DNA of 64,000 bases from Neptunomonas sp. (GTDB lineage: Bacteria > Pseudomonadota > Gammaproteobacteria > Pseudomonadales > Balneatricaceae), in contig NZ_JADGEV010000006.1 of the NCBI RefSeq assembly GCF_016744175.1, positions 62,001 to 126,000 on the forward strand, written 5' to 3'. A model generated the notes under the pieces. That model was given only the letters and a program-made list of their open reading frames with translations, did no database searches and was not told the origin of the DNA. Positions 38,020 to 46,700 of this stretch are shown piece by piece. Each line of letters opens with the position of its first letter. The stretch's first letter is position 1. Position numbers and translations under genes: made by a program.

Positions 38020-38954
38020 GTGGTTTTTTAGTTAAGCAACCTGGCTTACTAACCCTTATCCAAGATGCAGGGCGTTATGGTCAGCATCGTATCGGCCTGA
38101 CAACCGGAGGGCCACTGGATGGTGAAGCATTTAAATGGGCTAACCGCCTGTGCGGTAATGAACTCGATGCAACGGGTTTGGAAGTAAGTATTGGCGGGCT
38201 TGTGCTTGAGGCTCAAGTTGATACTGCTCTGGCGGTTACTGGCGCAGATATGCCTTTCAAGATTAATGGTCAAGATGTAGCTCGCTGGTGTACTCATAAG
38301 GTAAAAGCTGGCGACAAAATTGAATTGGGATTTGCTACTTCAGGTTCGCGTGCTTATTTGACGGTAGCGGGTGGCTTTAATATAGGCCAGAGCTTTTCCA
38401 GTACGGCAACGGTTACGCGTGAAGCGGTCGGCGGATTGAGTGGCGATAAACTTAAGCAGGGTGATTTATTACCTTGTCAGGCACATCGCCCGACTGCTCT
38501 TTGGGCATTGCCTGAATCTGAGCAACCCGACTATAACGCTGATGTCACTTTACGCGTGATTCTGGGCTATCAGCACCGAACCTTTGATAGTGTGCAGCAG
38601 CGTTTGTTCTTTTCAAGTGAATATGTGTTATCTAGCCGCGCTGATCGCATGGGGTTTCGTTTAGAAGGGCAGCCGGTAAAGTCTCAGCTTAACGGTATTC
38701 TTTCTGAAGGGATTTGCCATGGTGCTATTCAAATTCCTGCTGATGGACAACCTATCGTCCTCTTAAATGATCGCCAGACTATTGGTGGTTACCCAAAAAT
38801 TGGCTCTGTTGTTTCGCGTGATACTGCTCAACTATCACAAAGAATGCCGGGAGCGAAGATCCGCTTTGAAGAGATTAGCCTGGAGAAGGCTCACAACATC
38901 AATTGCTTGGCTCAGCGACGGTTTATCAACACGTCGCTACAACAAATAGCCTGA
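38016..38954 (+). CDS. pxpC: 5-oxoprolinase subunit PxpC (KipA-like)
   Basis: A 312-residue protein of the biotin-dependent carboxyltransferase/allophanate-hydrolase subunit 2 family, subunit C of 5-oxoprolinase. GLLTLIQDAGRYGQHRIGLTTGG with GPLDGEAFKWANRLCGN is the family start, and ILSEGICHGAIQIPADGQPI and DRQTIGGYPKIGSV are the characteristic later motifs. It begins at an ATGA overlap with pxpB. The next gene starts 28 bases further on with its own CGGAG site. Confidence 0.95.
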   Translation: MSGFLVKQPGLLTLIQDAGRYGQHRIGLTTGGPLDGEAFKWANRLCGNELDATGLEVSIGGLVLEAQVDTALAVTGADMPFKINGQDVARWCTHKVKAGDKIELGFATSGSRAYLTVAGGFNIGQSFSSTATVTREAVGGLSGDKLKQGDLLPCQAHRPTALWALPESEQPDYNADVTLRVILGYQHRTFDSVQQRLFFSSEYVLSSRADRMGFRLEGQPVKSQLNGILSEGICHGAIQIPADGQPIVLLNDRQTIGGYPKIGSVVSRDTAQLSQRMPGAKIRFEEISLEKAHNINCLAQRRFINTSLQQIA

Positions 38955-38982
38955 GCTTGACCCTAATTCCGGAGAATAATAA

Positions 38983-39834
38983 ATGACTAATCAATGTAGA
39001 TTAAATGAAGCGGCTTTGAGCTTACAGGTTGAAGATGCGCTAGTAGCAAGAAACTTACGTGGCATGAAAACGGTACAGCCTGCCTTGCAGACGGGTTATT
39101 ACTTACGTGCTGCGCGTATCCTTAATAAATGTAAAGGACATGTGTTGATTGGTACCGGCTTTCCGGTGATTGATACCTTCGAGACCGATGGCCCTGTGGG
39201 TGCAATTGCGCTTTACAATGCGTTAGAAACGCTAGGAGCAACCCCGGTTATTGTGTGTGGTCCTCCTGTATCTCAGGCGTTGATGAAAAATTATCGCGTT
39301 CATGAGATCCGTGTTGGTGAGCACCAAGAACGCATGTTAGAAGCGTTTAAAGCCTTATATCACTTCCAGCCTGATGCGGTGTTGTCTATTGAGCGACCTG
39401 GGCAAGCAGCAGATGGTGGCTACTACAACATGCGTGGCGAAAGCATCAGCGAGCGTACGGCGTGCTTTGATACCTTTATTAACAATGCGAAGTGTCCAAC
39501 GATTGGTATTGGTGATGGTGGCAATGAAATCGGTATGGGTAATATTACCGACGCGTTGAAAGACTTGGATATTGTCTCAGCTACGACGCAAGTTGATGAG
39601 TTGTTGATTGCAGATGTCTCTAACTGGGGAGCTTATGGCATTATGGCCATGCTCAGTGTTATGAATGACATTGACTTGTTAGCGGCAGTTAAACCACGTG
39701 AAATCTTAGAATATCTTTCTGGTCTTGGCAGTGTCGATGGCGTCACACGGCAAAATGAATTAACCGAAGACGGATTAGATCCATGTGAAGGTGAGGCGGT
39801 ATTGCAGCAGCTTCGTCAGATTATTGCTAAATAG
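38983..39834 (+). CDS. DUF4392 protein (C-terminal half of D-glutamate cyclase)
   Basis: A 283-residue cytoplasmic protein of the DUF4392 (GLUCM-like C-terminal) family. The segments IGTGFPVIDTFETDGPVGA, SIERPGQAADGGYYNMRG, IGIGDGGNEIGMGNI and ADVSNWGAYGIMAML match the C-terminal part of mammalian DGLUCY, the enzyme that converts D-glutamate to 5-oxo-D-proline. With DUF1445 at the head of the same operon, both halves of that enzyme are present as separate subunits around pxpABC. Whether the bacterial pair forms one enzyme is inference. Confidence 0.9.
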   Translation: MTNQCRLNEAALSLQVEDALVARNLRGMKTVQPALQTGYYLRAARILNKCKGHVLIGTGFPVIDTFETDGPVGAIALYNALETLGATPVIVCGPPVSQALMKNYRVHEIRVGEHQERMLEAFKALYHFQPDAVLSIERPGQAADGGYYNMRGESISERTACFDTFINNAKCPTIGIGDGGNEIGMGNITDALKDLDIVSATTQVDELLIADVSNWGAYGIMAMLSVMNDIDLLAAVKPREILEYLSGLGSVDGVTRQNELTEDGLDPCEGEAVLQQLRQIIAK

Positions 39835-39997
39835 CTTACTTGCTAATTAACATTGCGCATCAACAGTGCTTTTAGTCTGTATTGAAGTTATCTCTTATTG
39901 ATTTAATTTTTCTGCTATCTCTGTTGCTGCGCTCTGTTTATTTATGAGTTAACTCACCGCTTGAGAAATGGGCATATAATGAGGGGCTGGAATAATG

Positions 39998-40732
39998 TTA
40001 ACGGCCTAAATATTCTCTTAGAATTCTATCAAGCGTTCCGTCTACGCGCATTAACTGCAAACCTTTATTAAAGTCACTGACAATTTTTTCACTATCAGGA
40101 ATAGATTTAGAAACCATTATATAGAGTGCATTTGTTTGAAGAGGAGGTTGGATAAACACCAGTTTAATTGTGTCTTGTTGCTCTTCTATTGCGATAGAGC
40201 GCAATACATCAAACGCGCCAGCAACCATATCCACTCTATTTCGATAGAGTTTTCGGATATTCAACGTCGGTGAGGATACTTGTACTTTATTAAGGTAGTC
40301 TGCAGTATCGAACTCTTTAGAGTAGACATACCCTTGGTTGACACCAATTTTATAGGGTTTTAGGTTTTGTAAGTTTTCAACGGTATCAACCCCAAGTGTG
40401 TCTAGCGCAACCAGTCCTAAGTCTACGTTGTACACTGGGTTGCTATAACGGTAAGTAGAGGCTCTCTCGTCTCCATAATATGCACCGATTATAAAATCAT
40501 TCTCTCCTTCTTTAACGTTCTTTAGCGCTCTATTCCAATTGATGAATTTAAATTCTGCTCCATGGCCAGTTCGGCTAAATGCCTCTTTAACAATGACAGA
40601 CATAGCGCCACCATTTATTAATTCTGATCCCATATGTGGTGCCCAATCGGTTCCTACGCCTGTTACCACTCTAGAATGTGCGCTCGTCACTGCCATAAAA
40701 GAAAGTGCAATTGATAGTAATAACTTTTTCAT
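39998..40732 (-). CDS. Periplasmic solute-binding protein, family 3 (amino acid type)
   Basis: A 244-residue exported protein with signal peptide MKKLLLSIALSFMAVTSAHS. The mature part is a bacterial extracellular solute-binding protein family 3 domain, with DWAPHMG, AFSRTGHGAEFKFINWNRAL, DFIIGAYYGDERA and a C-terminal RVDGTLDRILREYL. No permease or ATPase genes are close by. Stand-alone members can also act as sensors or be linked to c-di-GMP proteins. It runs convergent to the pxp operon, so a role in amino acid uptake for it is possible but not shown. Confidence 0.88.
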   Translation of the reverse strand: MKKLLLSIALSFMAVTSAHSRVVTGVGTDWAPHMGSELINGGAMSVIVKEAFSRTGHGAEFKFINWNRALKNVKEGENDFIIGAYYGDERASTYRYSNPVYNVDLGLVALDTLGVDTVENLQNLKPYKIGVNQGYVYSKEFDTADYLNKVQVSSPTLNIRKLYRNRVDMVAGAFDVLRSIAIEEQQDTIKLVFIQPPLQTNALYIMVSKSIPDSEKIVSDFNKGLQLMRVDGTLDRILREYLGR

Positions 40733-40936
40733 TATGAAGATAATCCATTAATCAAAATAAATATTTTAGTAAGGGGCTCACACCAAAGTAGCATACAAAA
40801 TTAATTTATGTCTCCACTCTTCTGAAAATGGATTATCTTTCTGTGGGGGATGCCATCCTAGTATCCTCAATGCGTTAATCTGGCGAATTTAAAATTATTT
40901 TCGGTGTGAGGGGAAGTCTATAATGGCTTTACCAGA

Positions 40937-41851
40937 CTAGGAGGAAGAGCTATTTGAGGATAGAGGTACAGGGAACTGCATAATGGCTCGGCTGTCATCA
41001 GCCAGTAGGTTGGGTAAGGTGCGGTCATCATCGAGCCGCCAGCTGTAGCAAAAAGCTAATGCCGGTGGTTCTACTTGGGTTGTAAGTGCAATTAACTCCT
41101 TACTTTGAATTGACTGCTCTACCAAAGGTCTTGGCAATAAGGCTATACCAACACCTTGGCGAATAAGGTTGAGTAAGTTAGCCACTGAACTGCAGGTATG
41201 GATGACAGGCGGCTCATTTAACGCACCAAATAATTGTTGTAAGTAATGCCAAGGGCGGCTATCTCGCGGGAAGCTTAATATTGGCGCTGTCGCTAAGTCT
41301 TCAATAGTACAAAGAGTGTTATCTATAAGCGGGTTCCCAGGCGTGGCCACCCAGCATTGAGGGTAATTGCATAACGGATCGACCACTAGGTTAGGTGGGA
41401 TACTCTGTTCTGCAACCATCAGAGCAAAATCAATTTGATGATTTTGCAACTGGCGAATTAGAGTGGGAGTCACGTCGCTTGTTAGTTCGAATGAGATCAG
41501 TGGGTGTAGTTCTTGCCAGTGTTTTAGCAATGATGATAACCACAAGTGTGCAAGGGTATCTGCGATCCCAATACGCAATGTGCCTTTTTGTGGCTTATCG
41601 TGATTAACTTGAGCTTTCATCTCTTGACTGATGGCAATCAGCTTTTCAGCATACGGTAAAAGTTGGCTTCCCCACGCAGTGATTCTTGTACCGCTCTTAT
41701 CACGAATAAATAGCTGGACACCCAACTCTTCTTCTAACGCAATGATACGTGCAGAGATGGCGGGTTGACTTGCATGGAGTTGCTGCGAGGCTGCATGAAA
41801 GCTGCCAAGACGAGCGACTTTAATAAACGTAGAAAGGTTGCGTAGACGCAT
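40937..41851 (-). CDS. LysR family transcriptional regulator
   Basis: A 304-residue regulator with an N-terminal winged helix-turn-helix (about 5-60; FIKVARLGSFHAASQQLHAS, QPAISARIIALEEELGVQLF) and a substrate-binding domain (about 87-290). The start at ATG 41851 is chosen by family alignment; the frame stays open to a GTG at 41869. Neither has a clear ribosome site. It is divergent from the D-amino-acid aminotransferase gene, so that gene is the most likely target. Confidence 0.92.
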   Translation of the reverse strand: MRLRNLSTFIKVARLGSFHAASQQLHASQPAISARIIALEEELGVQLFIRDKSGTRITAWGSQLLPYAEKLIAISQEMKAQVNHDKPQKGTLRIGIADTLAHLWLSSLLKHWQELHPLISFELTSDVTPTLIRQLQNHQIDFALMVAEQSIPPNLVVDPLCNYPQCWVATPGNPLIDNTLCTIEDLATAPILSFPRDSRPWHYLQQLFGALNEPPVIHTCSSVANLLNLIRQGVGIALLPRPLVEQSIQSKELIALTTQVEPPALAFCYSWRLDDDRTLPNLLADDSRAIMQFPVPLSSNSSSS

Positions 41852-42317
41852 AGTGTTATTGGGCACCACAAGAAGAACATTGCAGTAGAGTATATTGTTA
41901 CAGTGGGGGCTTTAATAGTGCAGGGGCATTTAGAGCGTCGCACTAACCTTCTTTTAAGGCGCTTTCATTTGTTAGGATATTCTTGTTAGGATGGGATCTG
42001 TTTTCTAATGAGAATACTGGGGATGCGACTTTAGAGTGAATTTGTTAGTGGGTTTATTGTCTGTTCATAAATGATTTTTTAGATAAATCATCTGTTTTTT
42101 TTGTGTTTATAGGTGTTTTTTATTTAATTGATTGGATGCTTGCAAAGAATCCACTTTTTGTAATATAAACCGTCTTCAATTTTATTAATCAGTGAAGCAG
42201 TTTTGCTTTCAAGCACGTCTTCAACGAATACTCTGCAGACTTGGCAGCCCTTACACAGGAGCTGTCGCTCAATCGTCCGCAAGTACCCATAGCAAGCATA
42301 ATAAGAGGTAACTACAT
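41852..42317. promoter_or_regulatory. Divergent control region between LysR and dat genes
   Basis: TTGTTAGGAT is directly repeated at 41969-41978 and 41983-41992 (14-base step). ATGATTT at 42071-42077 is inverted at 42085-42091 and followed closely by a run of eight Ts, which would resemble a weak AT-rich terminator or attenuator on the plus strand upstream of dat. The dat ribosome site AAGAGG is about 10 bases ahead of the ATG. A minus-strand frame at 42124-42330 is not supported as a gene. Confidence 0.45.
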
Positions 42318-43184
42318 ATGAGCATCGCATACTTAAACGGTGAATACCTTCCGTTGGAAGAAGCCCGCATTTCGCCGCTGGATCGTGGATTCTTGTTTGG
42401 TGATGGTATCTATGAAGTCATCCCATATTACAGCGGTAAGTCTGTTGGTTTAGTTCCTCATATTGAGCGCATGATTGATGGCTTGGCTGCAATTGAAATT
42501 AAATGCGAAAAGTCTGCCAACGAATGGAAAATTCTTCTGGATGATCTCATTGCACGTAACGAAGGTGCAACTAACAATTTAGGCGTGTATGTACATGTTT
42601 CACGCGGTACTGATGTTAAGCGTTTTCACGCATATCCTGAAAATGTAGAACCCACTATTTTTTGTTTTACATTCGGTATTAAAGACCCTGAACCAGTTGA
42701 TCGTGAAAAAGCACATGCGTATACAGTAACGACGTCAGAAGACCTTCGTTGGAAAAGGTGTCATATCAAATCCACTGCATTGTTGGGCAATGTTATGCAT
42801 TTTCAACAAGGTCACGCATCCGGTAACAGTGAGTGCTTACTGTATAACGCTAATAATGAGTTAACGGAAGGTAGCTCTGTCAATGCTTACATCGTTAAAG
42901 ACGGTGTTGTTATCACGCCTATCCAAGATAATCAGATTTTGCCAGGCATTACACGCCGCATCATCATTGATAGTCTAGTCGCGGATGGTTCAATTAAGGT
43001 TGAAGAGCGAACAGTGACTATGGATGAAGTATATAACGCTGATGAAGTATGGATCAGTAGCTCATCTAAAGAAATTGCTCCTATTTCTGCAATTGATGGA
43101 AAGCCAGTGGGCAATGGGAAAGTTGGCCCTGTCTGGGAAGCTGCATTCCGTATCTATACAGATGCAAAATTTACTCATAGCTAA
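42318..43184 (+). CDS. dat: D-amino-acid aminotransferase (class IV)
   Basis: A 288-residue fold-type IV PLP aminotransferase. It opens with AYLNGEYLPLEEARISPLDRGFLFGDGIYEV, and the PLP lysine lies in HIKSTALLGNVM (about residue 151), with NNELTEGSSVNAYIV and the phosphate-cup residues GITRRIIID behind it. The sequence resembles D-alanine aminotransferase, which interconverts D-alanine plus 2-oxoglutarate and pyruvate plus D-glutamate. This could link it to the D-glutamate locus 3 kb upstream. Substrate stereochemistry needs assay, because branched-chain and 4-amino-4-deoxychorismate enzymes share the fold. Confidence 0.88.
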   Translation: MSIAYLNGEYLPLEEARISPLDRGFLFGDGIYEVIPYYSGKSVGLVPHIERMIDGLAAIEIKCEKSANEWKILLDDLIARNEGATNNLGVYVHVSRGTDVKRFHAYPENVEPTIFCFTFGIKDPEPVDREKAHAYTVTTSEDLRWKRCHIKSTALLGNVMHFQQGHASGNSECLLYNANNELTEGSSVNAYIVKDGVVITPIQDNQILPGITRRIIIDSLVADGSIKVEERTVTMDEVYNADEVWISSSSKEIAPISAIDGKPVGNGKVGPVWEAAFRIYTDAKFTHS

Positions 43185-43197
43185 GCACTAGTAAGTC

Positions 43198-43237
43198 AAA
43201 AAAGCCCCGGTACTTATCTAGTATTCGGGGCTTTTTA
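43198..43237 (+). terminator. Intrinsic terminator of dat
   Basis: An 11-bp G+C-rich stem (AAAAAGCCCCG at 43199-43209, inverted at 43226-43236), extended inside by TACT/AGTA, followed by T residues. Confidence 0.93.
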
Positions 43238-43731
43238 GTTTTCAGAGTGTGTTTTTATGCAGTTTATAGGCTTGCTAATGACTCTTGTGCGTTTAGTTGA
43301 AGTAACCTTTAAGCATAGCAATGAATATGTATTTTGATTATATGTGAGCTGTTTTACTTTACTGTTTGAACTAATGTTTCCCTCAAATTTGAGTGTCTGG
43401 AATGACAAGTAACTCTTTAAATCAGCAGTGAGATCTAATAGATTATTTTATTAAGGTTAATTTGCTTACTTCTAAATAAGTGTCTCTAATTTCTATCGAT
43501 ACTTAATTATCTAATTAATGAATGTCTCTAATCTGCATCTATATCCATTCTGTGTCGCTAATTGTCTACGTTAATTAGTGTAAATATCTTACTAATTTTC
43601 TTATGATTTTTTTTTTAGCTGCTACGCTTAATTAAATTTTTATTCTTGAATATCCATGTTGGGCACTGTGGTTTGTTTGTTTATGATAATAAGCAGCGAA
43701 TAGTGGCTTCCACCTGTGATAATAAATTGGA
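43238..43731 (+). promoter_or_regulatory. Long AT-rich leader before the giant surface-protein gene
   Basis: A 494-base stretch with no credible gene and strong A+T richness. TGTCTCTAAT is found at 43481-43490 and 43523-43532, with a one-base variant TGTCGCTAAT at 43553-43562; the steps are 42 and 30 bases, near whole helical turns. Several TTAATTA-type segments lie between them. It may carry the promoter and regulator sites of the two-gene surface operon; a specific promoter was not fixed. Confidence 0.4.
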
Positions 43732-46700
43732 ATGCCTTCTGTGAAAAATATTATTCGTTTTCTAACGTTGCTGCTTATCTGTTTTTCTGGGATAACCCTC
43801 GCGGCTGTTGATTTATTAGTGTCAGACTTGAATGATTCTGGAAGTGATCCAGGTATTCGAGGTGGAAATATAAGCTATTCGGTTACAACAAATAACTTAG
43901 GAATAGATGCCGCCACAAATAGCGTGCTCGTATTTCCTATGCCTTCGGATAGTGCTTTTAATGCAGCGGCATCCTCTGCTGAATGTGCCTTTCAAGCTAA
44001 CTATGATCATGATAGTGGTGGTATCCCAGATTTTGATGCTGTTGTTTGTGACCTTGGGACATTAGCGGGTGGTAATGGGGCAATAACAAAGAATGTTGTT
44101 ATTGTTTATTCGGGTGCTGCTAGCTCGATAAACGTTGCAGCGTGGGCAACAGGTGATGGTGATGTTTACACGCCTGTCAATACGAGCAGTAGTCCAGATG
44201 GGGGAACGAATAATAAAGAAACCCAGAATACGAGTATTAATAACGGAGCTGATTTAGCTATTATAGATGGCCCTTCTTTGGTGTCTTCTGCGACAACATC
44301 TGGAGATAACTCAGTTGTTATTGGCGGAGGGGATGTTAGTTATGATGTGTACGTTAAAAATTTAGGGTTAGATGACGTTACCGATGCAAAGGTTGTCGTT
44401 ACCTTATCGGCTGTAATGACATATACAAGTGTGACAACAGCGAATGGTTGGTCATGCTCACATGCTGGTGCCGATGGTAATGGACGAGGTGGCGTTCTCA
44501 CGTGTATACGAGGTGCCTTGGCTAAAAATTCATCTTCATCTCATTTTATATTTAAAGGCAGTGTTACAGGGGCAAGTAATGGTAACGTGCCTTCTGCATT
44601 TGCGGTTAGCTCTGCGCTGACTACTGACCCTGATAGCAACAACGATGCGACGCAAGTAGACGTTACTATTGCTCCAGGGACGGATGTCGCTGTCACAACC
44701 AACAGCGCTTCGTATACAGTAACAGCGGGAGGTACAGCTACCGTTATACTGCGTCCTAGAAATCACGGCCCGTCAGCTTCTGCAGCTACAACAGTGACCA
44801 CGTCACTCCCTTCAGGATTTAGTAATATAGTTGCCGCTGGAGCGGGTTGGAGTTGCGGTGCGGTTGGTGGTGATGTGACGTGTACTCGCCCGAGTACATA
44901 TAGTATTGCTGCAACAGATGATATCACCGTAACAGCTGATGTTCCGCTTGATTTAACTACGCTTGGAGTGTTGTGTGCTGCGAACCCTAATGGTAGTTAT
45001 TCATGTGCTAACTTGCCTGCTGAAATTACAACCACAACAGCCGAAGCAACAGAACGACAAGCTAATAATGCCGTGACCTATGATATTGATATCACTCCTT
45101 TTGGGCTTGATTTAGAAGTGACTTCTAAAAACATTACTCCTGACTTGCCCGTCGCAGCTGGTGATACCTTAACAAGCACGATACGAGTGAAAAATAATGG
45201 CCCGCTTGATGCGCCAGCAGGAAGCGTTGGTGCTGTTGATAATTTAGATGTAAATGAGTTTTACAGTGCTGCTGCAACAGCAGTAGCTAATGGCGCAAAT
45301 GGCTGGACATGTGCTGGTACCGATGGAGTAACGGGTAATGTTACTTGTAGTTATGCAAATGCGCTAAATGTAGGCGCAACCGCGCCTAGCTTAGTTATTA
45401 TATCGACGAGTAACCCTGCTTCAGGCGATGTGCTTATAAACAATCAGGCATGCTCTAGCTATGATGGCACAGTGAGGGACCCTGATGATGTCGGAGACTT
45501 TGATGCCACTAATAATTGTAAATCTGACACGGTAAATGTAACAGAGTTGGTTGTTAATTCACCCGATTTAAGCGTCGATATAACAAATGTAAATGCGGGT
45601 GGAGATAACAACTCGACCCTCAATAATAATGAAGATTCAATCGTCTTTACCATAGCTGTGGATAACCTTTCAGCAGCTATAGATACTGATAATGCACAAC
45701 TTCGCTTTGATATGGGTAACATTTATTTTACTCGAACAAGCCCCGTGTCAGCGACGGCCGTTACTGTTAATGGTGTGGCGTTAGGCGTTACCTTTACTGA
45801 AGGTACTGTGGATTGGGTATGTTCGGGTACATCAAGCGTAGTATGTAACCAAACGGCGGGAACATTTTCTGATGGTGATGGCGTTGCAACATTTTTAGTG
45901 CAAGCAACAAGGCCTTTGAAAGATGGTAATGGCTTAGAAGTGGTAGCAACTGTTAGGTCTACAACGCAGGGAGATAGTGATACGGCTAATAACCGCGATA
46001 CTGATTTAGTCACCATTAATGCTGAAACAGATATTCGAGTGACGAAAACTATTAGCCCAAGTTTAATAGAGGCCGGTGCTTTTAGTACCTTTACTGTTGA
46101 AGTGGCCAATATAGGGCCGTCAGCGGCTGCAAATGTTGTATTAACAGATACATTTACTATTCCTGTAAATGATACAGGTTTTACGGTCGATACGATTACC
46201 GTTACAGGTGGCTGTGCCATTGCTGGTGCAATGAGTAATGGGTCTGTACATAACGCTGCTGGTGCTGTTTCGGGTACCTGTACTTGGGCGGCCATTCCTG
46301 CAGGGACAAGTTATACCGTTAAATATAAAGTGCGGCCAAACTTTATGGTGGGTGATCCAGCGAGAGTACTCATTAATGATGCTTGGGCTGCAATAGATAC
46401 CTGGGAAATAAATGATGCAAATGGTGATGGGAATGGAGAAATAGCCGTAGGGGGAGCTTTAGCCTCATCGGTTGATACTAATAACCGTGCGGATGCTACT
46501 TTGAACGTTGCCGCCTCTTCGGTTGAACTCACCATCGAGAACAGTGACTCACCATCTCCTATTGGGCCTGACCCATTAGGATGGGATATGGCAAGCGGAG
46601 GTGATAGCTCAAGTAATGATGTTATTTATGAAATCAAAGTAACTAACTTCAATGGCCCTTCTTTAGCAACAAAAGTACAGTTCACTCATGAAATGACTCC

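Noticed and set aside
39975..39980. Perfect TATAAT on the plus strand past DUF4392
   Set aside because: There is no suitable -35 and it would read into the antisense strand of the solute-binding protein gene.
42124..42330. Minus-strand frame of 68 codons with a CxxCxxC-like motif, upstream of dat
   Set aside because: It overlaps the dat start and ribosome site, has no ribosome site of its own, and resembles no family I know; it is better read as the dat leader.
45723..46295. 190-codon minus-strand frame inside the giant gene
   Set aside because: The composition is the mirror of a DUF11 repeat region rich in V, T and S; it has no domain signature and lies entirely within a clear coding frame.
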